Of a DNA stretch of 64,000 bases, positions 1-9,703 are shown in pieces (positions within the stretch are counted from its first letter, which is position 1; every line of letters starts with the position of its first letter). A program made the translations under genes and the position numbers. The stretch comes from Planctomycetota bacterium (GTDB lineage Bacteria > Planctomycetota > Planctomycetia > Isosphaerales > Isosphaeraceae): NCBI GenBank assembly GCA_028291545.1, contig JAQGHR010000060.1, positions 1 to 64,000 on the forward strand. The letters are read 5' to 3'. The notes beneath the pieces were generated by a model. It was not told the DNA's origin and made no database searches. It worked only from the letters and a program-made list of their open reading frames with translations.

Positions 1-340
1 CTTTGCTATGATTCCCACGGGGAAGCTCCTCCTGCCGAACCGTCGATCCGTCACACAATCGACGATGGTGGAAGGACTTCCCCTCTTCTTTCAAGCCCGA
101 AGCCTTAACTTGATGCCTATGGGGTGCATAGCCAGGGGCCCCACGCCCCTGGACCTCGGCGAGTTCCGGGCATTCCAGGGATTTTCGCCCGGGACAGGCG
201 ACGGGATCTCTCGACCGGGCGACACTTTCCGCGCCCGTCCCGGGCGAGCATGGCCCGCGTGACCGAGACCAGGGTCGTACCGCCCCTGGCTATTCACCTC
301 AGCCCCTTCGGGGCCAACAGCAATCATCCCGGATAGCCTC
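1..340. other. Non-coding edge region, no gene recognised
   Basis: Only short overlapping reading frames on both strands with arginine/proline-rich translations typical of GC-rich non-coding DNA. It lies downstream of the leftmost permease gene (minus strand), so it may hold that operon's 3' end; I see no convincing terminator. Confidence 0.5.
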
Positions 341-2080
341 TCAGTCTTGATTCGCGACAGAAATCCTCGGGGACGCCGGCCCGGACCGAGTTGGGCGACT
401 CACCGCTCGATCGAACTCCACGTCGGCCCAGGCGTTCAGGCCGAACGCTCCGATTCCGTAGCACAACAGGGAGGCGAGGCCGGCCCAGAGCAGAATGCCG
501 CCTTCACGGTACATCGAGAAGGTCGGGAAGAATTCGAAAAAGGCTCGTGCATCGTCATAGGACAAGGGGGCGACAGCGAGCAGAAACGGCGTGCATCCCA
601 GGAGCGTCGCCGACCCGGAGGCAATCGGCAGGCAGCAGAGGAGATAGCCGCCGTTGACGAACAGAAGGACCGCGACCGTGGCCGCGATCGCCCGTCCCGT
701 GGTCGAGGAAATCAGCGAGACGAAGGTGCCGAGCGCCACGGCGAAACGGAAATAGACCAGGCTCGCGCCGACCGCCACGAGGAATCCCAGGGGATGAATG
801 GCTCCCGAGACCAGGCCGAGCAACCAGAGCGAAATTAGCAGAGCCACGAGCGGCCTCGCCCGCTTCCTGACGCCGGCGCGCTTGGCCCGCAGGATCTCGC
901 GACCCTCCAGAGGGCTGGCGACCAGGCTGAGCCAGGTCTCCGCCTCGCGCTCGGACGTGATCGAGCCGGCCGACGATGCGGACACACAGACCATAATGAG
1001 CACATAATAAATTGTTCCGACAATGCGTAACATCTCGTTGAATTGGCATGCGAGGCCGTACTTCGTCTCTCCATAGCCGGACTCGTAGGTTTCTCGAACG
1101 GCGGCAACTGCCGGCTCCCAGAGGGCAACCGCAAGTCCGATTGCGAGCAGCACGACCGCAACTCGCACGACCGCCCCGAGGATTCCCCGTTGAGGGAGGA
1201 TGTGCCGTTCCTTCCACGCCATCGGGTCCTCGCCACAATCGGGACGATGGCGCCAGCGCCACCGTTGCCTTTGGCGCGGCCCGCGACTCTCCTGGAAACG
1301 TGCCACGGGGCGAAGGGCGACGACCGCCGCGAGGGCGAGGATGATCCCGGCGATCGCGAGTAAGCCGGCCATCCTCAACGCGTTCGCGGGGCGACCGGCG
1401 GCCGCGAATGGATTGGTCATCGCGAGATAGTGTTCCACCGGCTCGACGGCTGCATAGAGTCGGGGCCAGTCCGCGCGGATGGGCCCTTCCAGCAAGGGCG
1501 GAAGGGCAAGCCACAGGCCCGTGATCACATACGAGGCGATCACCGCCTCGCGCGGACCTCGTGCCAACGTGGAGGCGAAGATGGAGAGCCCGCCGAGGAA
1601 CAGGGCCACCGCGACGATCGCCAGGAAGATCGTGGCCACCTCGCCGGGATCGACGCCGCCCAGGAGCGTCAACATGCTCAGGATTGGCAGCCCCACCGAC
1701 ATCAGCACGAATACGTCGAGCAATCGCCCGGCCAGCTTTCCCAGCACGATCTCGGCCGAGGTCAAATCGCTCGCCAGCAGATCATGCAGCGTCCGTCGAG
1801 CCCTCTCCCCCGCCACGGTTCCGGCGACGATCGCGGGCGTGAAGGCGACGACGGCGATGCCCTGTGTAACGATGATTCCGACGTAGCACATGCTCGCGAA
1901 CCGTTGCAAGGCCTCGCCCATCAGAGTGCCGTCAGCGGCATCACTTTCGATCGCGACAAGGCGGTACACGCAGCCGATCACGACGAGCAAGACAAAGCCG
2001 AGGATCGTTCGCGCGACGTAATGGCGGGCGCATCTCGCCGTGGTCCTCAGTTCGCCGATAAAGACGGGGCCTGGCAGCAT
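341..2080 (-). CDS. ABC-2 type transporter permease, multi-span
   Basis: 579-residue integral membrane protein expected to be the permease part of an ABC-2 exporter in the inner membrane. Two blocks of hydrophobic segments are separated by a basic soluble loop (about residues 255-290); a motif like ITSEREAETWLSLVASPL near residue 375 is matched by ITSE/LTSEREDDTWISLIATPL in the next gene upstream, a phrase common in planctomycete ABC-2 permeases. It starts MLPGPVF, the same first residues as that paralogue, which supports the ATG at 2080. The gene follows its paralogue by about 32 bases and is probably co-transcribed. No ATPase gene is adjacent inside the window; a partner may lie left of position 1. 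Substrate unknown. Confidence 0.8.
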   Translation of the reverse strand: MLPGPVFIGELRTTARCARHYVARTILGFVLLVVIGCVYRLVAIESDAADGTLMGEALQRFASMCYVGIIVTQGIAVVAFTPAIVAGTVAGERARRTLHDLLASDLTSAEIVLGKLAGRLLDVFVLMSVGLPILSMLTLLGGVDPGEVATIFLAIVAVALFLGGLSIFASTLARGPREAVIASYVITGLWLALPPLLEGPIRADWPRLYAAVEPVEHYLAMTNPFAAAGRPANALRMAGLLAIAGIILALAAVVALRPVARFQESRGPRQRQRWRWRHRPDCGEDPMAWKERHILPQRGILGAVVRVAVVLLAIGLAVALWEPAVAAVRETYESGYGETKYGLACQFNEMLRIVGTIYYVLIMVCVSASSAGSITSEREAETWLSLVASPLEGREILRAKRAGVRKRARPLVALLISLWLLGLVSGAIHPLGFLVAVGASLVYFRFAVALGTFVSLISSTTGRAIAATVAVLLFVNGGYLLCCLPIASGSATLLGCTPFLLAVAPLSYDDARAFFEFFPTFSMYREGGILLWAGLASLLCYGIGAFGLNAWADVEFDRAVSRPTRSGPASPRISVANQD

Positions 2081-2112
2081 CCCTCAACTCGCGGTCCGAG
2101 GGTTGGGTCGGG

Positions 2113-3960
2113 TCACGTCAAGTCGGCCGGCACCTTGGGCTTCGCCGGTGGCACGGGGACCGGCGGGAAGGGCGAGCCGAATACGTCCCTCATCGGTCGT
2201 TCGGCCGCGCGGTCGAATCCCGAGAACGTCGCCATCGCGAGGAAGAAGGCGGCCGTCGCATAGCCGATCGTGCCGATCAGGCTTGCAATGATGACCTCGA
2301 CGGTCTCGGCTTGCATCCGCGAACCGACACTCGACCCGAAGTTGATGAAGTATTCCGAAAAATCCCAGGGAGAGAGCAGAGAGACCGCCATCAGGAACGG
2401 GATGCATCCCGCGACGAAGAGCATCGAAGGCCGGCCCTGAAACATCATCGGGCAGCAACACGTCATGTAGCCGCCACCCGCGGCGAACAGGACGGCGACC
2501 GTCGTTGCCTGAGAGCGCCACGTCGACCTGGACTTGAGCGAAAAGAAGGTCCCGAGCGCCGTGGCATACGCGAGGAACGTCGCGAGCTGCACGCTCTCGA
2601 AGATCGCGCCGACGGGGTGGATCGAGCCGCATGTCATCCCGACGACCCAGAGGACGGCGAGAAGCGAGAGCGCCCATCGCAGCTTCCAGACCACACCCAC
2701 CATCTTGGCCCAGACGATCTCGCGGCCGTCAAGCGGCGTGGCGATCAGGCTGATCCAGGTGTCGTCCTCTCGCTCCGAGGTCAGCGAATTCGCCCCGCCG
2801 ACCGCCGCCGCGAGGATGCAAATCACGCCGATGGATGTGGTCACGATCCGCAAGAAGGCGTTGAAGCTCTGCCGCTCGGGACCGCTCGAGTCATACTTGC
2901 TGACCCGCATCTCTTGGAAAGCCGTATATCCATAAACGTACGCCCAATATCCGATCGCTCCGAGGATCACGAGCGCGATCAGGACCCCCACGACCTGGGC
3001 CATGCCGCTGGTCCGGGACGTGTGCATCTCCTTCCACATGATCGCGTTATCGCCCACCGGCTTGCGGCCGAGGAAACGGATTCGCCTCGACTTGCCCACG
3101 GAGAGGGGAATCCCGAGGAAGCGAAACGCCCGCGCGCCCTCCTGCGCCTTGAAGACCGGCCTCAGGCGCCAGACGGCGATCGCGACGAGCGCGAGTCCGG
3201 CACCGATCTGCAGCCCGATCATCCAGAAGGCGATCTCCAGCAAAGGCCCGGCCGTCGGTGTCCGCCACGGGCCGAAAAACCATTGGAGCGGAGCCCAGGG
3301 AGTGCTGGCCATCAGCCAGTCGTTTGCGGGTTGAACGTATGAATAGAGCTTCGGATACTGCCACGGCATGAGGTTGCGGACCAGCACCGGAAGGACCAGC
3401 CACGCGGCCTCCAGGGCATACGCCGCGCTGATCGCTTCGCGCACCCGCTTGGAGACCGTCGAGCAGAGCACCGAGAGCGCCGCCAGGAAGAACGCCATCG
3501 AAAAGGTCGACGTCACCGAGAGCATCACGAGCAGCGGATCCACACCACCGAACAGGCTCAGCAGGCTCATGATCGGCAGGCCGATCGCCAGGAACACGGC
3601 GACGTGGAGCATCCTCGCCATGAGCTTGCCCAGCACGATCTCCGCGCTCGTGAGCTGGCTGGCGAGCAGGTAATGCAGCGTCTTCCTCTGCCTCTCGTTG
3701 GCGATCACCCCGGCGACCAGCGACGGCGTCATCGCCAGGACCATGAGGCCCTGAAGGACGACCATCGACTCGAACGTGGATTTCGCGAATTGCGTCATCT
3801 GCTGCGGGCTGAACATCTCGCCGCCGAACCGATCCCAGCTCGCATAGTTCTGCCAGACCAGGACCATCAGCGCCAGCCCGTACAGTACCCGCACGGCGTA
3901 GTACCGGGGCCGTCTCGCGGTGGTCAATAACTCAACGTTGAAGACGGGGCCTGGAAGCAT
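2113..3960 (-). CDS. ABC-2 type transporter permease, paralogue of the next gene
   Basis: 615-residue membrane protein with about 12 predicted hydrophobic segments, homologous along its whole length to the 341-2080 protein (shared MLPGPVF start, VAG..ANERQRKTLHYLLAS and SEREDDTWISLIATPLDG motifs). I place the start at the ATG ending at 3960, because it gives the same N-terminus as the paralogue; an in-frame extension to 4041 exists but has no family-like sequence. It lies between hpnE and the second permease on the same strand. A tandem pair of permeases without a visible ATPase suggests a heterodimeric exporter whose ATPase is encoded elsewhere. Function beyond ABC-2 export is not inferable. 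Confidence 0.8.
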   Translation of the reverse strand: MLPGPVFNVELLTTARRPRYYAVRVLYGLALMVLVWQNYASWDRFGGEMFSPQQMTQFAKSTFESMVVLQGLMVLAMTPSLVAGVIANERQRKTLHYLLASQLTSAEIVLGKLMARMLHVAVFLAIGLPIMSLLSLFGGVDPLLVMLSVTSTFSMAFFLAALSVLCSTVSKRVREAISAAYALEAAWLVLPVLVRNLMPWQYPKLYSYVQPANDWLMASTPWAPLQWFFGPWRTPTAGPLLEIAFWMIGLQIGAGLALVAIAVWRLRPVFKAQEGARAFRFLGIPLSVGKSRRIRFLGRKPVGDNAIMWKEMHTSRTSGMAQVVGVLIALVILGAIGYWAYVYGYTAFQEMRVSKYDSSGPERQSFNAFLRIVTTSIGVICILAAAVGGANSLTSEREDDTWISLIATPLDGREIVWAKMVGVVWKLRWALSLLAVLWVVGMTCGSIHPVGAIFESVQLATFLAYATALGTFFSLKSRSTWRSQATTVAVLFAAGGGYMTCCCPMMFQGRPSMLFVAGCIPFLMAVSLLSPWDFSEYFINFGSSVGSRMQAETVEVIIASLIGTIGYATAAFFLAMATFSGFDRAAERPMRDVFGSPFPPVPVPPAKPKVPADLT

Positions 3961-4092
3961 GAGAAATGTCGGTCCCGGCAGGCTCGTGATGGGTCGGAGG
4001 GGCCTTGTCACCACGATACGACAACCGTCACGGCTTGCCAACGGCTGTCCGAAGGATTTCGTGGCGAAGGAATCGGCGGGGATGCGCGGCCC

Positions 4093-5598
4093 TCACCTAG
4101 GCACGGCCGTGACGCGTTTCGGGATGAACGGGACGGGACGGTGCGGGCTGGGAGGGCCGAGCAGAAATCGGGCCACGAGACCATCGGGCAAATCGGGCTT
4201 GAGCAGGGCCTCCGGCCGCCCCAGGTCTTCCAGCACACCCTCGGCCGCGAGATAGCCGGCGCGGACGGCCCCCTCCATGGTGGCGGGCCAGCCCGTAGCC
4301 GTCCAGTCGCCGGAGAGGAAGAGTCCATCGATCGGCGTCCTCTGGCGAGGCCTGATGGCGTCCACTCCGGGACGCACTGCGAACGTCGCACCGTGTTCGG
4401 TCACGACCCACCACCGGAGCAGCGTCGCCTCCCTCGCCGACGGCCACAGGTCGGAGAGATCGGCCATGGCCAGGTCGCGAATTTCTTCCTTGGTCTTCGA
4501 GACCAGGTCATAGGCGGCGCTGATGACCAGTTGCAGGTATTGCCCGCCCCCCTCCGGAGCCTCGCGGCCCTGGATCTTCGTATGGTTGAAGACCCACTGC
4601 ACGGTCCGGCCGACCGTCACCGCGTGCTCTAGCGGGCAGACCTCGCGATCGAACCAGAAATGCACGCCGGTGATCGGCGACGCCTGCATCTCGTCGATCG
4701 GTTCCAGGCTGGGGAGTTGGGTCAGGAGCCGTTCCGAGAAGAAGCTGCGCGCCCGGTCGAAAGGTGCGGCCAGGACCACGAAATCCGCGTGGATCTGCTC
4801 GCCGTTGCGGAGAGTCACGGCCGAGACGGCCCCTTCGTCGTCGGCCTCGATCGACCTCACGCCGGTCGTGAGCCGGACTGCGACGCCCTGGTCCTTCAGC
4901 CACGATTCCAGCCGCGTGCCGTAAAGTTCGCCCAGCGGGACCAGCGGCACCTCCATCACGAACCCCTCGCGATTGCGCAGGAATCCGTCGAGAAAGACCT
5001 TGCGCGCATGGCCCAGATCCATCTGCTCCAGTCGTTCGTTCAGGGCCGAGATCAGGACCGTACCCCAGTAGCGATCGACGGTCCGCGGGGTCTGCCCATG
5101 CCGCAAGAGCCAATCCGCGAACGGCTCCCTGTCCCGGCCCTCGCGGTCGAATCGGAGCCGCATCAAGCCGTAGGCCACGCGGAGCTTCTCGCCGATCGTG
5201 AGGTAATTCGCCCTCAGGAAACTTCCCGCGAGATGAAACGGAGCCGGCCACGGACCCGCTTTGAGCGTCGAGGATCGGCCTTCCGGACTGAGGAACACCA
5301 CGCCCGGCACGCGCCGGAAGAGGTCGCGGGTGCCGACCCGATCGCAGAAATCCGCGAGGTTCGTGCAGCAGGCCATACTCACATGCTGGCAATTATCCAC
5401 CAGCTCGCCGGTCGCCGGATCGGTGAACGAGCCCGCGCGACCGCCGAGCCTCGGGCGGCTTTCCAGCAGGGTGATCTCCAGCCCCCGCCCCGCCAATGCC
5501 GCCGCCGCCGCCAGGCCGGACAGCCCCCCGCCCACGATCACCACACGAGGGGGCCTGGGCTTGCGGAGCGTGGTGGATACGGCCTGGGCATCGGTCAT
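4093..5598 (-). CDS. hpnE: Hydroxysqualene dehydroxylase (FAD-dependent), HpnE
   Basis: 501 residues. In the bacterial HpnCDE route this enzyme reduces hydroxysqualene to squalene, the precursor of hopanoids or sterols. The N-terminus carries a dinucleotide-binding motif VVIVGGGLSGLAAAAALAGR followed by an acidic ES and RLGGRAGSF, typical of the amine oxidase/phytoene desaturase superfamily; the C-terminus has the FAD-contact region GLFLSGDWTATGWPATMEGA (about residues 425-445). It is somewhat longer than many HpnE proteins. The gene is downstream of hpnC, hpnD and a small membrane protein on the same strand, which is strong context. A generic FAD amine oxidase would be the alternative without this neighbourhood. 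Confidence 0.88.
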   Translation of the reverse strand: MTDAQAVSTTLRKPRPPRVVIVGGGLSGLAAAAALAGRGLEITLLESRPRLGGRAGSFTDPATGELVDNCQHVSMACCTNLADFCDRVGTRDLFRRVPGVVFLSPEGRSSTLKAGPWPAPFHLAGSFLRANYLTIGEKLRVAYGLMRLRFDREGRDREPFADWLLRHGQTPRTVDRYWGTVLISALNERLEQMDLGHARKVFLDGFLRNREGFVMEVPLVPLGELYGTRLESWLKDQGVAVRLTTGVRSIEADDEGAVSAVTLRNGEQIHADFVVLAAPFDRARSFFSERLLTQLPSLEPIDEMQASPITGVHFWFDREVCPLEHAVTVGRTVQWVFNHTKIQGREAPEGGGQYLQLVISAAYDLVSKTKEEIRDLAMADLSDLWPSAREATLLRWWVVTEHGATFAVRPGVDAIRPRQRTPIDGLFLSGDWTATGWPATMEGAVRAGYLAAEGVLEDLGRPEALLKPDLPDGLVARFLLGPPSPHRPVPFIPKRVTAVPR

Positions 5599-5705
5599 CG
5601 GGCATCTCGGCGAAGCGGGTCAACACGGAGGTCTTGTCGTCTCTCGGTCGGGTGGGTCAGCCGCCGGACGCGGCGCAACCCACCCTGCGACGCCCGATCC
5701 ACGGG

Positions 5706-6098
5706 TCATCCCGCGAGCCTGTGGCGAAACGCCATCCAGGGGAGTCCGATGGCGATCACCGCGAAGCCGACGAACATCATGGGCAAGACCGCCATGAAGG
5801 CGATCCACAGCCGGCCGGCCGGGCGACGATCCGGGCGGGAGCGGAAATGCCGGATGGCCGCGAAATCGAAGGCCAACACGATCAGCAAAGCCGCCGCCAC
5901 GATCGGCATCAGATTGGCAAGCATATGTCCGATCTGGATGACCCACCTCGCCGAGGCGGAAAGCTCCACGCCGTAATCCGCGAAACTCATCTCGTCGAAT
6001 CGGGGGGCGATCGGAGGCAGAAGAGCCAGCGGCAGGAACCAGAGGATCGCATGCAAGGTCGTCCAGAGGATCGGGGATTTCCACGAAGGCGAGCCCAT
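5706..6098 (-). CDS. Small membrane protein within the squalene operon
   Basis: 130 residues with four likely membrane segments (around residues 8-25, 48-75, 85-105 and 107-125). The start at 6098 (MGSPSWKSP) is chosen because an AAGAGA box precedes it; the open frame runs further upstream but overlaps hpnD. It sits between hpnD (ends 6124) and hpnE (starts 5598) on the same strand, so co-expression is likely. I do not recognise a family. The position suggests a role in membrane lipid synthesis or anchoring of the squalene enzymes, but that is only inference. Confidence 0.65.
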   Translation of the reverse strand: MGSPSWKSPILWTTLHAILWFLPLALLPPIAPRFDEMSFADYGVELSASARWVIQIGHMLANLMPIVAAALLIVLAFDFAAIRHFRSRPDRRPAGRLWIAFMAVLPMMFVGFAVIAIGLPWMAFRHRLAG

Positions 6099-6123
6099 TG
6101 CAAATCTCTTCCTCGGCCGCGTT

Positions 6124-6993
6124 TCACGCCGGCGGAAAACCCCCGGCGAGCGAACGGATGGTGATGGCCGCCTTCCGCCAGGAAGAGAGCGACACGCGAC
6201 ACGCCAGGACATCGTAATCCCGCCGCGCGATCTCGTCGAGCAACGCCCGATAGATCCCCACGATCGCCCGGAGCACGGGCCGGCCCACGGGCGCGACCAG
6301 GCGGATCAACGGGGCGGCCTGGGCGTAGAAATCGTAGGCGCGACGGCCCTCGAACTCGAACAACGCGCGGACCGCGAGGCTGGGCGTGTCCGCCTCCAGG
6401 TCGGCCGGCGATACGCCGAATCGTATGAGGTCTTCTTGAGGTAAATAGATGCGCCCGAGCTTCGCATCTTCGCGCACGTCCCTCAGAATATTCGTCAACT
6501 GGAGCGCGATCCCGCACTTCTCCGCCAGCTCCTCCGCCCGGCCGCCGTCCGAGCGATAGCCCCAGATATGAATGCAGGAGAGGCCGACGGCGGAGGCGAC
6601 GCGATAGCAGTATTTGTACAGGTCCTCGAAGGACTCGAACCGCCGCGGCTCCACGTCCATGGCCACGCCGTCAATCACCTCATGAAGATAGGCGCGCGGG
6701 ATGGAATGCAGGCCGACCGTGTGCGCCAGCGCCGGCAGGCCGGGCCATGCGTCCGGTCGACCGTCCAGGGCGGCGTCCAGGTCGGTTCGCCAGAGGTCCA
6801 GGGCCACGCGCTTGCCGCCGGCTGGCCCGGGTTCATCGGCAAGGTCGTCGGTGTGCCTCAAGAACGCGTAGAGCGCGCACATGGCGCGGCGACGGCTCGG
6901 CGGAAGGAGCAGGAAGCTGTAATAGAAATTCTTCGCCTCTCGCCGCGAGAGGTCGCCGCAGTACTTATAGCTCGCCCGCAGGGCCTCGTCCAT
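6124..6993 (-). CDS. hpnD: Presqualene diphosphate synthase, HpnD
   Basis: 289-residue trans-isoprenyl diphosphate synthase of the squalene/phytoene synthase family. It joins two farnesyl diphosphates to presqualene diphosphate. Both aspartate-rich metal-binding motifs are visible: FLRHTDDLADE (about residues 44-54) and LTNILRDVREDAKLGRIYLP (about 164-183). Length fits the family. The gene begins 4 bases after hpnC ends and is in the order hpnC-hpnD-(membrane protein)-hpnE, as in hopanoid gene clusters. HpnD is separated from HpnC by being the copy with the RDVREDA second motif; assignment between HpnC and HpnD rests on this and on gene order. Confidence 0.87.
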   Translation of the reverse strand: MDEALRASYKYCGDLSRREAKNFYYSFLLLPPSRRRAMCALYAFLRHTDDLADEPGPAGGKRVALDLWRTDLDAALDGRPDAWPGLPALAHTVGLHSIPRAYLHEVIDGVAMDVEPRRFESFEDLYKYCYRVASAVGLSCIHIWGYRSDGGRAEELAEKCGIALQLTNILRDVREDAKLGRIYLPQEDLIRFGVSPADLEADTPSLAVRALFEFEGRRAYDFYAQAAPLIRLVAPVGRPVLRAIVGIYRALLDEIARRDYDVLACRVSLSSWRKAAITIRSLAGGFPPA

Positions 6994-6997
6994 GAGG

Positions 6998-7957
6998 TTA
7001 TCGCTCCTCGCCGACGACGGCTGTCGTCGGCGATCGGTTCGGTTTTCTCGCCGTGAACGGGTTCTTCAATCGCCACAGCGCGTGGACCAGCAGCGACGCC
7101 TTGGCGAGCTTCCCCAGCTTCGGTCGGGAACTCAGGACGTCGTACTGGCACGCGACGATCCGATCCAGGATCGCCAGGCCGCCCCGCGTGAACAGGTCCA
7201 CGTCCACCGACAATTCGTGGGGCATCCTCGCCACGAGCGGCCAGCCGCGAAGGAGCGATTCGCGGGCGAGTTCCACCTCGTATTTCAGCAACGCGGCGAA
7301 CTCGGGGGTGAACCGTTTGGCCCGCAGATCGTCGTCCCGGACGCCGAATCGCTCCCGGTCGTCGCGAGGGAGGTACACGCGGCCGATGTCCAGGTCTCGG
7401 GCCACGTCCTGCCAGAAGTTTGCCAGTTGGAGGCCCGTGCAGGTGAAGTTGGAGAGCCTGGCGTTGTCCTCGTCGAACGACCGCCCGAGATAGAGCATGA
7501 GATGCCCGACCGGATCGGCCGATCGCGTGCAATAGTCGAGCAATTGCGCATACGATTGATAATCGGTCACGTCCTGATCCTGTTCGAACGCGCGGATCAA
7601 GGCGTCGAAAGGTCCGATCGGGATCGCGAACTCGGCCACGGTCTCGGCCAGGGCCACCATCACCGGATGCCGCGACCGGCCCGCGTACATCGCCTCCAGC
7701 TCGCCCCGCCACCAGGCCAGCAGCTCACGGGACCGATCGCGATCGCCGACTTCGTCACCGAGGTCATCGGACCAGCGGCAGAACGCGTAGATGCTGGCGA
7801 AGTGGGGCCGAAGTTCTCGCGGTGTCAGCCAGGTGACGACGCTGAAATTCTCGTAATGCGAGGCGGTCAGGCCTGCGCAGTACGCGCGAGCCTCGTCGCG
7901 AGAGGCGATCGTCGTGCAATCGGGACCGAACCGGCGGAGGTCGTCGGCGAACGTCAT
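6998..7957 (-). CDS. hpnC: Hydroxysqualene synthase, HpnC
   Basis: 319-residue squalene/phytoene synthase-family protein. HpnC converts presqualene diphosphate to hydroxysqualene. First aspartate motif in FCRWSDDLGDEVGD (about residues 58-71), second in NFWQDVARDLDIGRVYLPRD (about 164-183). It is the promoter-proximal gene of the minus-strand hpn group and is divergent from the DUF1080 gene at 8112, so the operon promoter should lie in 7958-8100, which is rich in short AT tracts but has no clear consensus. The ATG at 7957 agrees with the family N-terminus. Confidence 0.87.
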   Translation of the reverse strand: MTFADDLRRFGPDCTTIASRDEARAYCAGLTASHYENFSVVTWLTPRELRPHFASIYAFCRWSDDLGDEVGDRDRSRELLAWWRGELEAMYAGRSRHPVMVALAETVAEFAIPIGPFDALIRAFEQDQDVTDYQSYAQLLDYCTRSADPVGHLMLYLGRSFDEDNARLSNFTCTGLQLANFWQDVARDLDIGRVYLPRDDRERFGVRDDDLRAKRFTPEFAALLKYEVELARESLLRGWPLVARMPHELSVDVDLFTRGGLAILDRIVACQYDVLSSRPKLGKLAKASLLVHALWRLKNPFTARKPNRSPTTAVVGEER

Positions 7958-8111
7958 GGGCAGCTTCGTTCAAGGGAATCGGACAAGAGGCGTGATTGTA
8001 CCTCCGCGGCCGAGAACTGCCCAGCCGATTGACCGCGCCTTCTCCGTCCGTCACAATCAGCCGACCAAGATGTTCCACGATCCCCACCCTCCTCAAAGAG
8101 AGCTGAAATCC

Positions 8112-8735
8112 ATGCTCCGCGTCCTCTCCCGCCCGGCCGCCCTGGCCCTGATGTTGTTGCCGGCGCTCGCCCTGGCCGACGACAAGGATAACGACGGCTT
8201 CAAGCCTCTCTTCAACGGAAAAGACTTCTCCGGTTGGGTCACGCCCGAGGACAAGGCGCTTTTCACGATCGAGAACGGCGAGATCGTCGGCCGCACCAAG
8301 GGCGACCTCAAGAAGAACGAGTTCCTTGTCACCGCGCAGCACTACGGCGATTTCACGCTCAAGGCCAAGGTCAAGATCAGGAACGGCAACTCCGGCATCC
8401 AGTTCCGCAGCAAGCGCGCGAAGGACGGCGCCGTCTCCGGCCCGCAGGCCGACGTCGCCGATGGCTTCTGGGGCCTGCTCTACGAGGAGCGCGGGCGGGG
8501 CATCCTGGAGCGATACCCGGAGAAGGAAGCCGCCACGCTCGTCAAGAAGGACGATTGGAACGATTTCGTGATCACGGCCAAGGGCGATCACGTCGTCATC
8601 CATTTCAACGGCACGAAGATCATCGATCGCACCGACGACAAGTTCGACAAGACCGGGATCATCGCGCTTCAGACCCACGTCGGACCGCCGATGGAGGTCC
8701 GATTCAAGGACCTCATGATCAAGACGCAGGATTGA
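8112..8735 (+). CDS. DUF1080 (3-keto-disaccharide hydrolase fold) secreted protein
   Basis: 207 residues with a classical signal peptide (MLRVLSRPAALALMLLPALALA, cleavage after ALA) and a DUF1080 domain: GFKPLFNGKDFSGWV near the start, IENGEIVG, RNGNSGIQFRS, and GIIALQTHVG...VRFKDLMIK at the end. This beta-sandwich domain is abundant in planctomycetes and has members active on 3-keto-glycosides, but many copies are uncharacterised. The start at 8112 is preceded by AAAGAGAG and gives the signal peptide at the N-terminus; a longer frame from 7914 would bury it. Monocistronic, exported. Confidence 0.85.
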   Translation: MLRVLSRPAALALMLLPALALADDKDNDGFKPLFNGKDFSGWVTPEDKALFTIENGEIVGRTKGDLKKNEFLVTAQHYGDFTLKAKVKIRNGNSGIQFRSKRAKDGAVSGPQADVADGFWGLLYEERGRGILERYPEKEAATLVKKDDWNDFVITAKGDHVVIHFNGTKIIDRTDDKFDKTGIIALQTHVGPPMEVRFKDLMIKTQD

Positions 8736-8892
8736 TCGGTTCGCAATCGCTGAAATCGGCGAAATCGCCGGAGAGATCGGCGCCCGGGTAATGCTCGAAA
8801 TCCTTTGATTCGAGCGAGATCGACTCTACGATCCACCGAGGGGAGGGCGGACCCGATGTGACGGGTCGTCTCACCCTCGGGAGGATCGTTCC

Positions 8893-9171
8893 ATGGCGTT
8901 CGTCGTGACGGAGCCCTGTTTCGACTGCAAGTACACCGATTGCGTCGTCGTCTGCCCCTGCGACTGCTTCCACGAGGGAGAGCGGATGCTCTTCATCGAC
9001 CCGGAGCATTGCATCGACTGCGACGCCTGTTTGCCCGAGTGTCCGGTGGAGGCGATCTTCCACGAGGACAACGTGCCGGAGCGATGGCGTGACTTCATCG
9101 CCCTGAACGCCGAGCAGGCGCCCTTGTTGCCGGAGATCACGGAGCGCAAGGCTCCGCTGGCGGCTCGTTGA
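8893..9171 (+). CDS. fdxA: Ferredoxin, 7Fe/8Fe bacterial type
   Basis: 92-residue soluble electron carrier. Two cluster-binding stretches are visible: [18 protein letters not shown] (residues 9-26) and [12 protein letters not shown] (about 40-51). The first has the altered CxxC spacing of 7Fe ferredoxins (one 3Fe-4S plus one 4Fe-4S), the second is the standard CxxCxxCxxxCP. Length and the C-terminal helix match FdxA. A GGGAGG-like box precedes the ATG. It stands alone between the DUF1080 gene and the thioredoxin-trypsin gene, so the partner oxidoreductase is unknown. Confidence 0.85.
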   Translation: MAFVVTEPCFDCKYTDCVVVCPCDCFHEGERMLFIDPEHCIDCDACLPECPVEAIFHEDNVPERWRDFIALNAEQAPLLPEITERKAPLAAR

Positions 9172-9703
9172 TTGAAGTCGGGAACGATCCTCAAGTCCGG
9201 GAGGGCCGATTGCCGACAATTGATCTGGTACGACAGATGGACTCCGAGTAAAAGAGGCCCTCCGCGGTGAACGCGACGCCTTCGGTCGGTTCTGAAATCT
9301 CGGGCAAGAGGCCCGGGGCATGGCCCGTCACGGAGGCGTTGACTCTCGCGGAGCCGCGCGCCGGGGATGTTGATCGAACATCCCGATCGTTCGGTTGGCG
9401 TCCTCCCACGATGGGGGGATGCCGGGCCTTCGAATCGAGACCGTCCCGGCAGAGGGCCAGGCAAGTCGCCTGGCACGCTTCTCAGCTCGCGAATGCCCAC
9501 CTCTGTTCGTCACCGCCGCCCGGGTGTTCTGGCCCGGAGCCGGTTACGAATCTTTCGGCCGATCCTCGGCCCGAAGAGACGGTTCGCGGACGACCCTCGA
9601 AACGAACAGCCCGAAGGCGTCCTCCCTGGACGCCCGCATCCGTCGGAGGCCCGGCCTCGGCCGAGTTTTCCGGCATGCCCTCGGGGAAAGGAGTCCACCC
9701 GGC
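9172..9703 (+). other. 530-base gap without a convincing gene
   Basis: Frames open here on both strands but their translations are basic, proline-rich and without domains. One short perfect hairpin (arms GGGATGTT and AACATCCC, loop of 5) occurs at 9364-9384 and could end the ferredoxin transcript. The last 20 bases carry the ribosome binding site of the next gene. Confidence 0.4.

Noticed and set aside
2311-3342. 343-codon open frame on the plus strand opposite the permease gene
   Set aside because: Arginine/aspartate-rich translation without domains; it is the shadow of the permease gene in GC-rich DNA.
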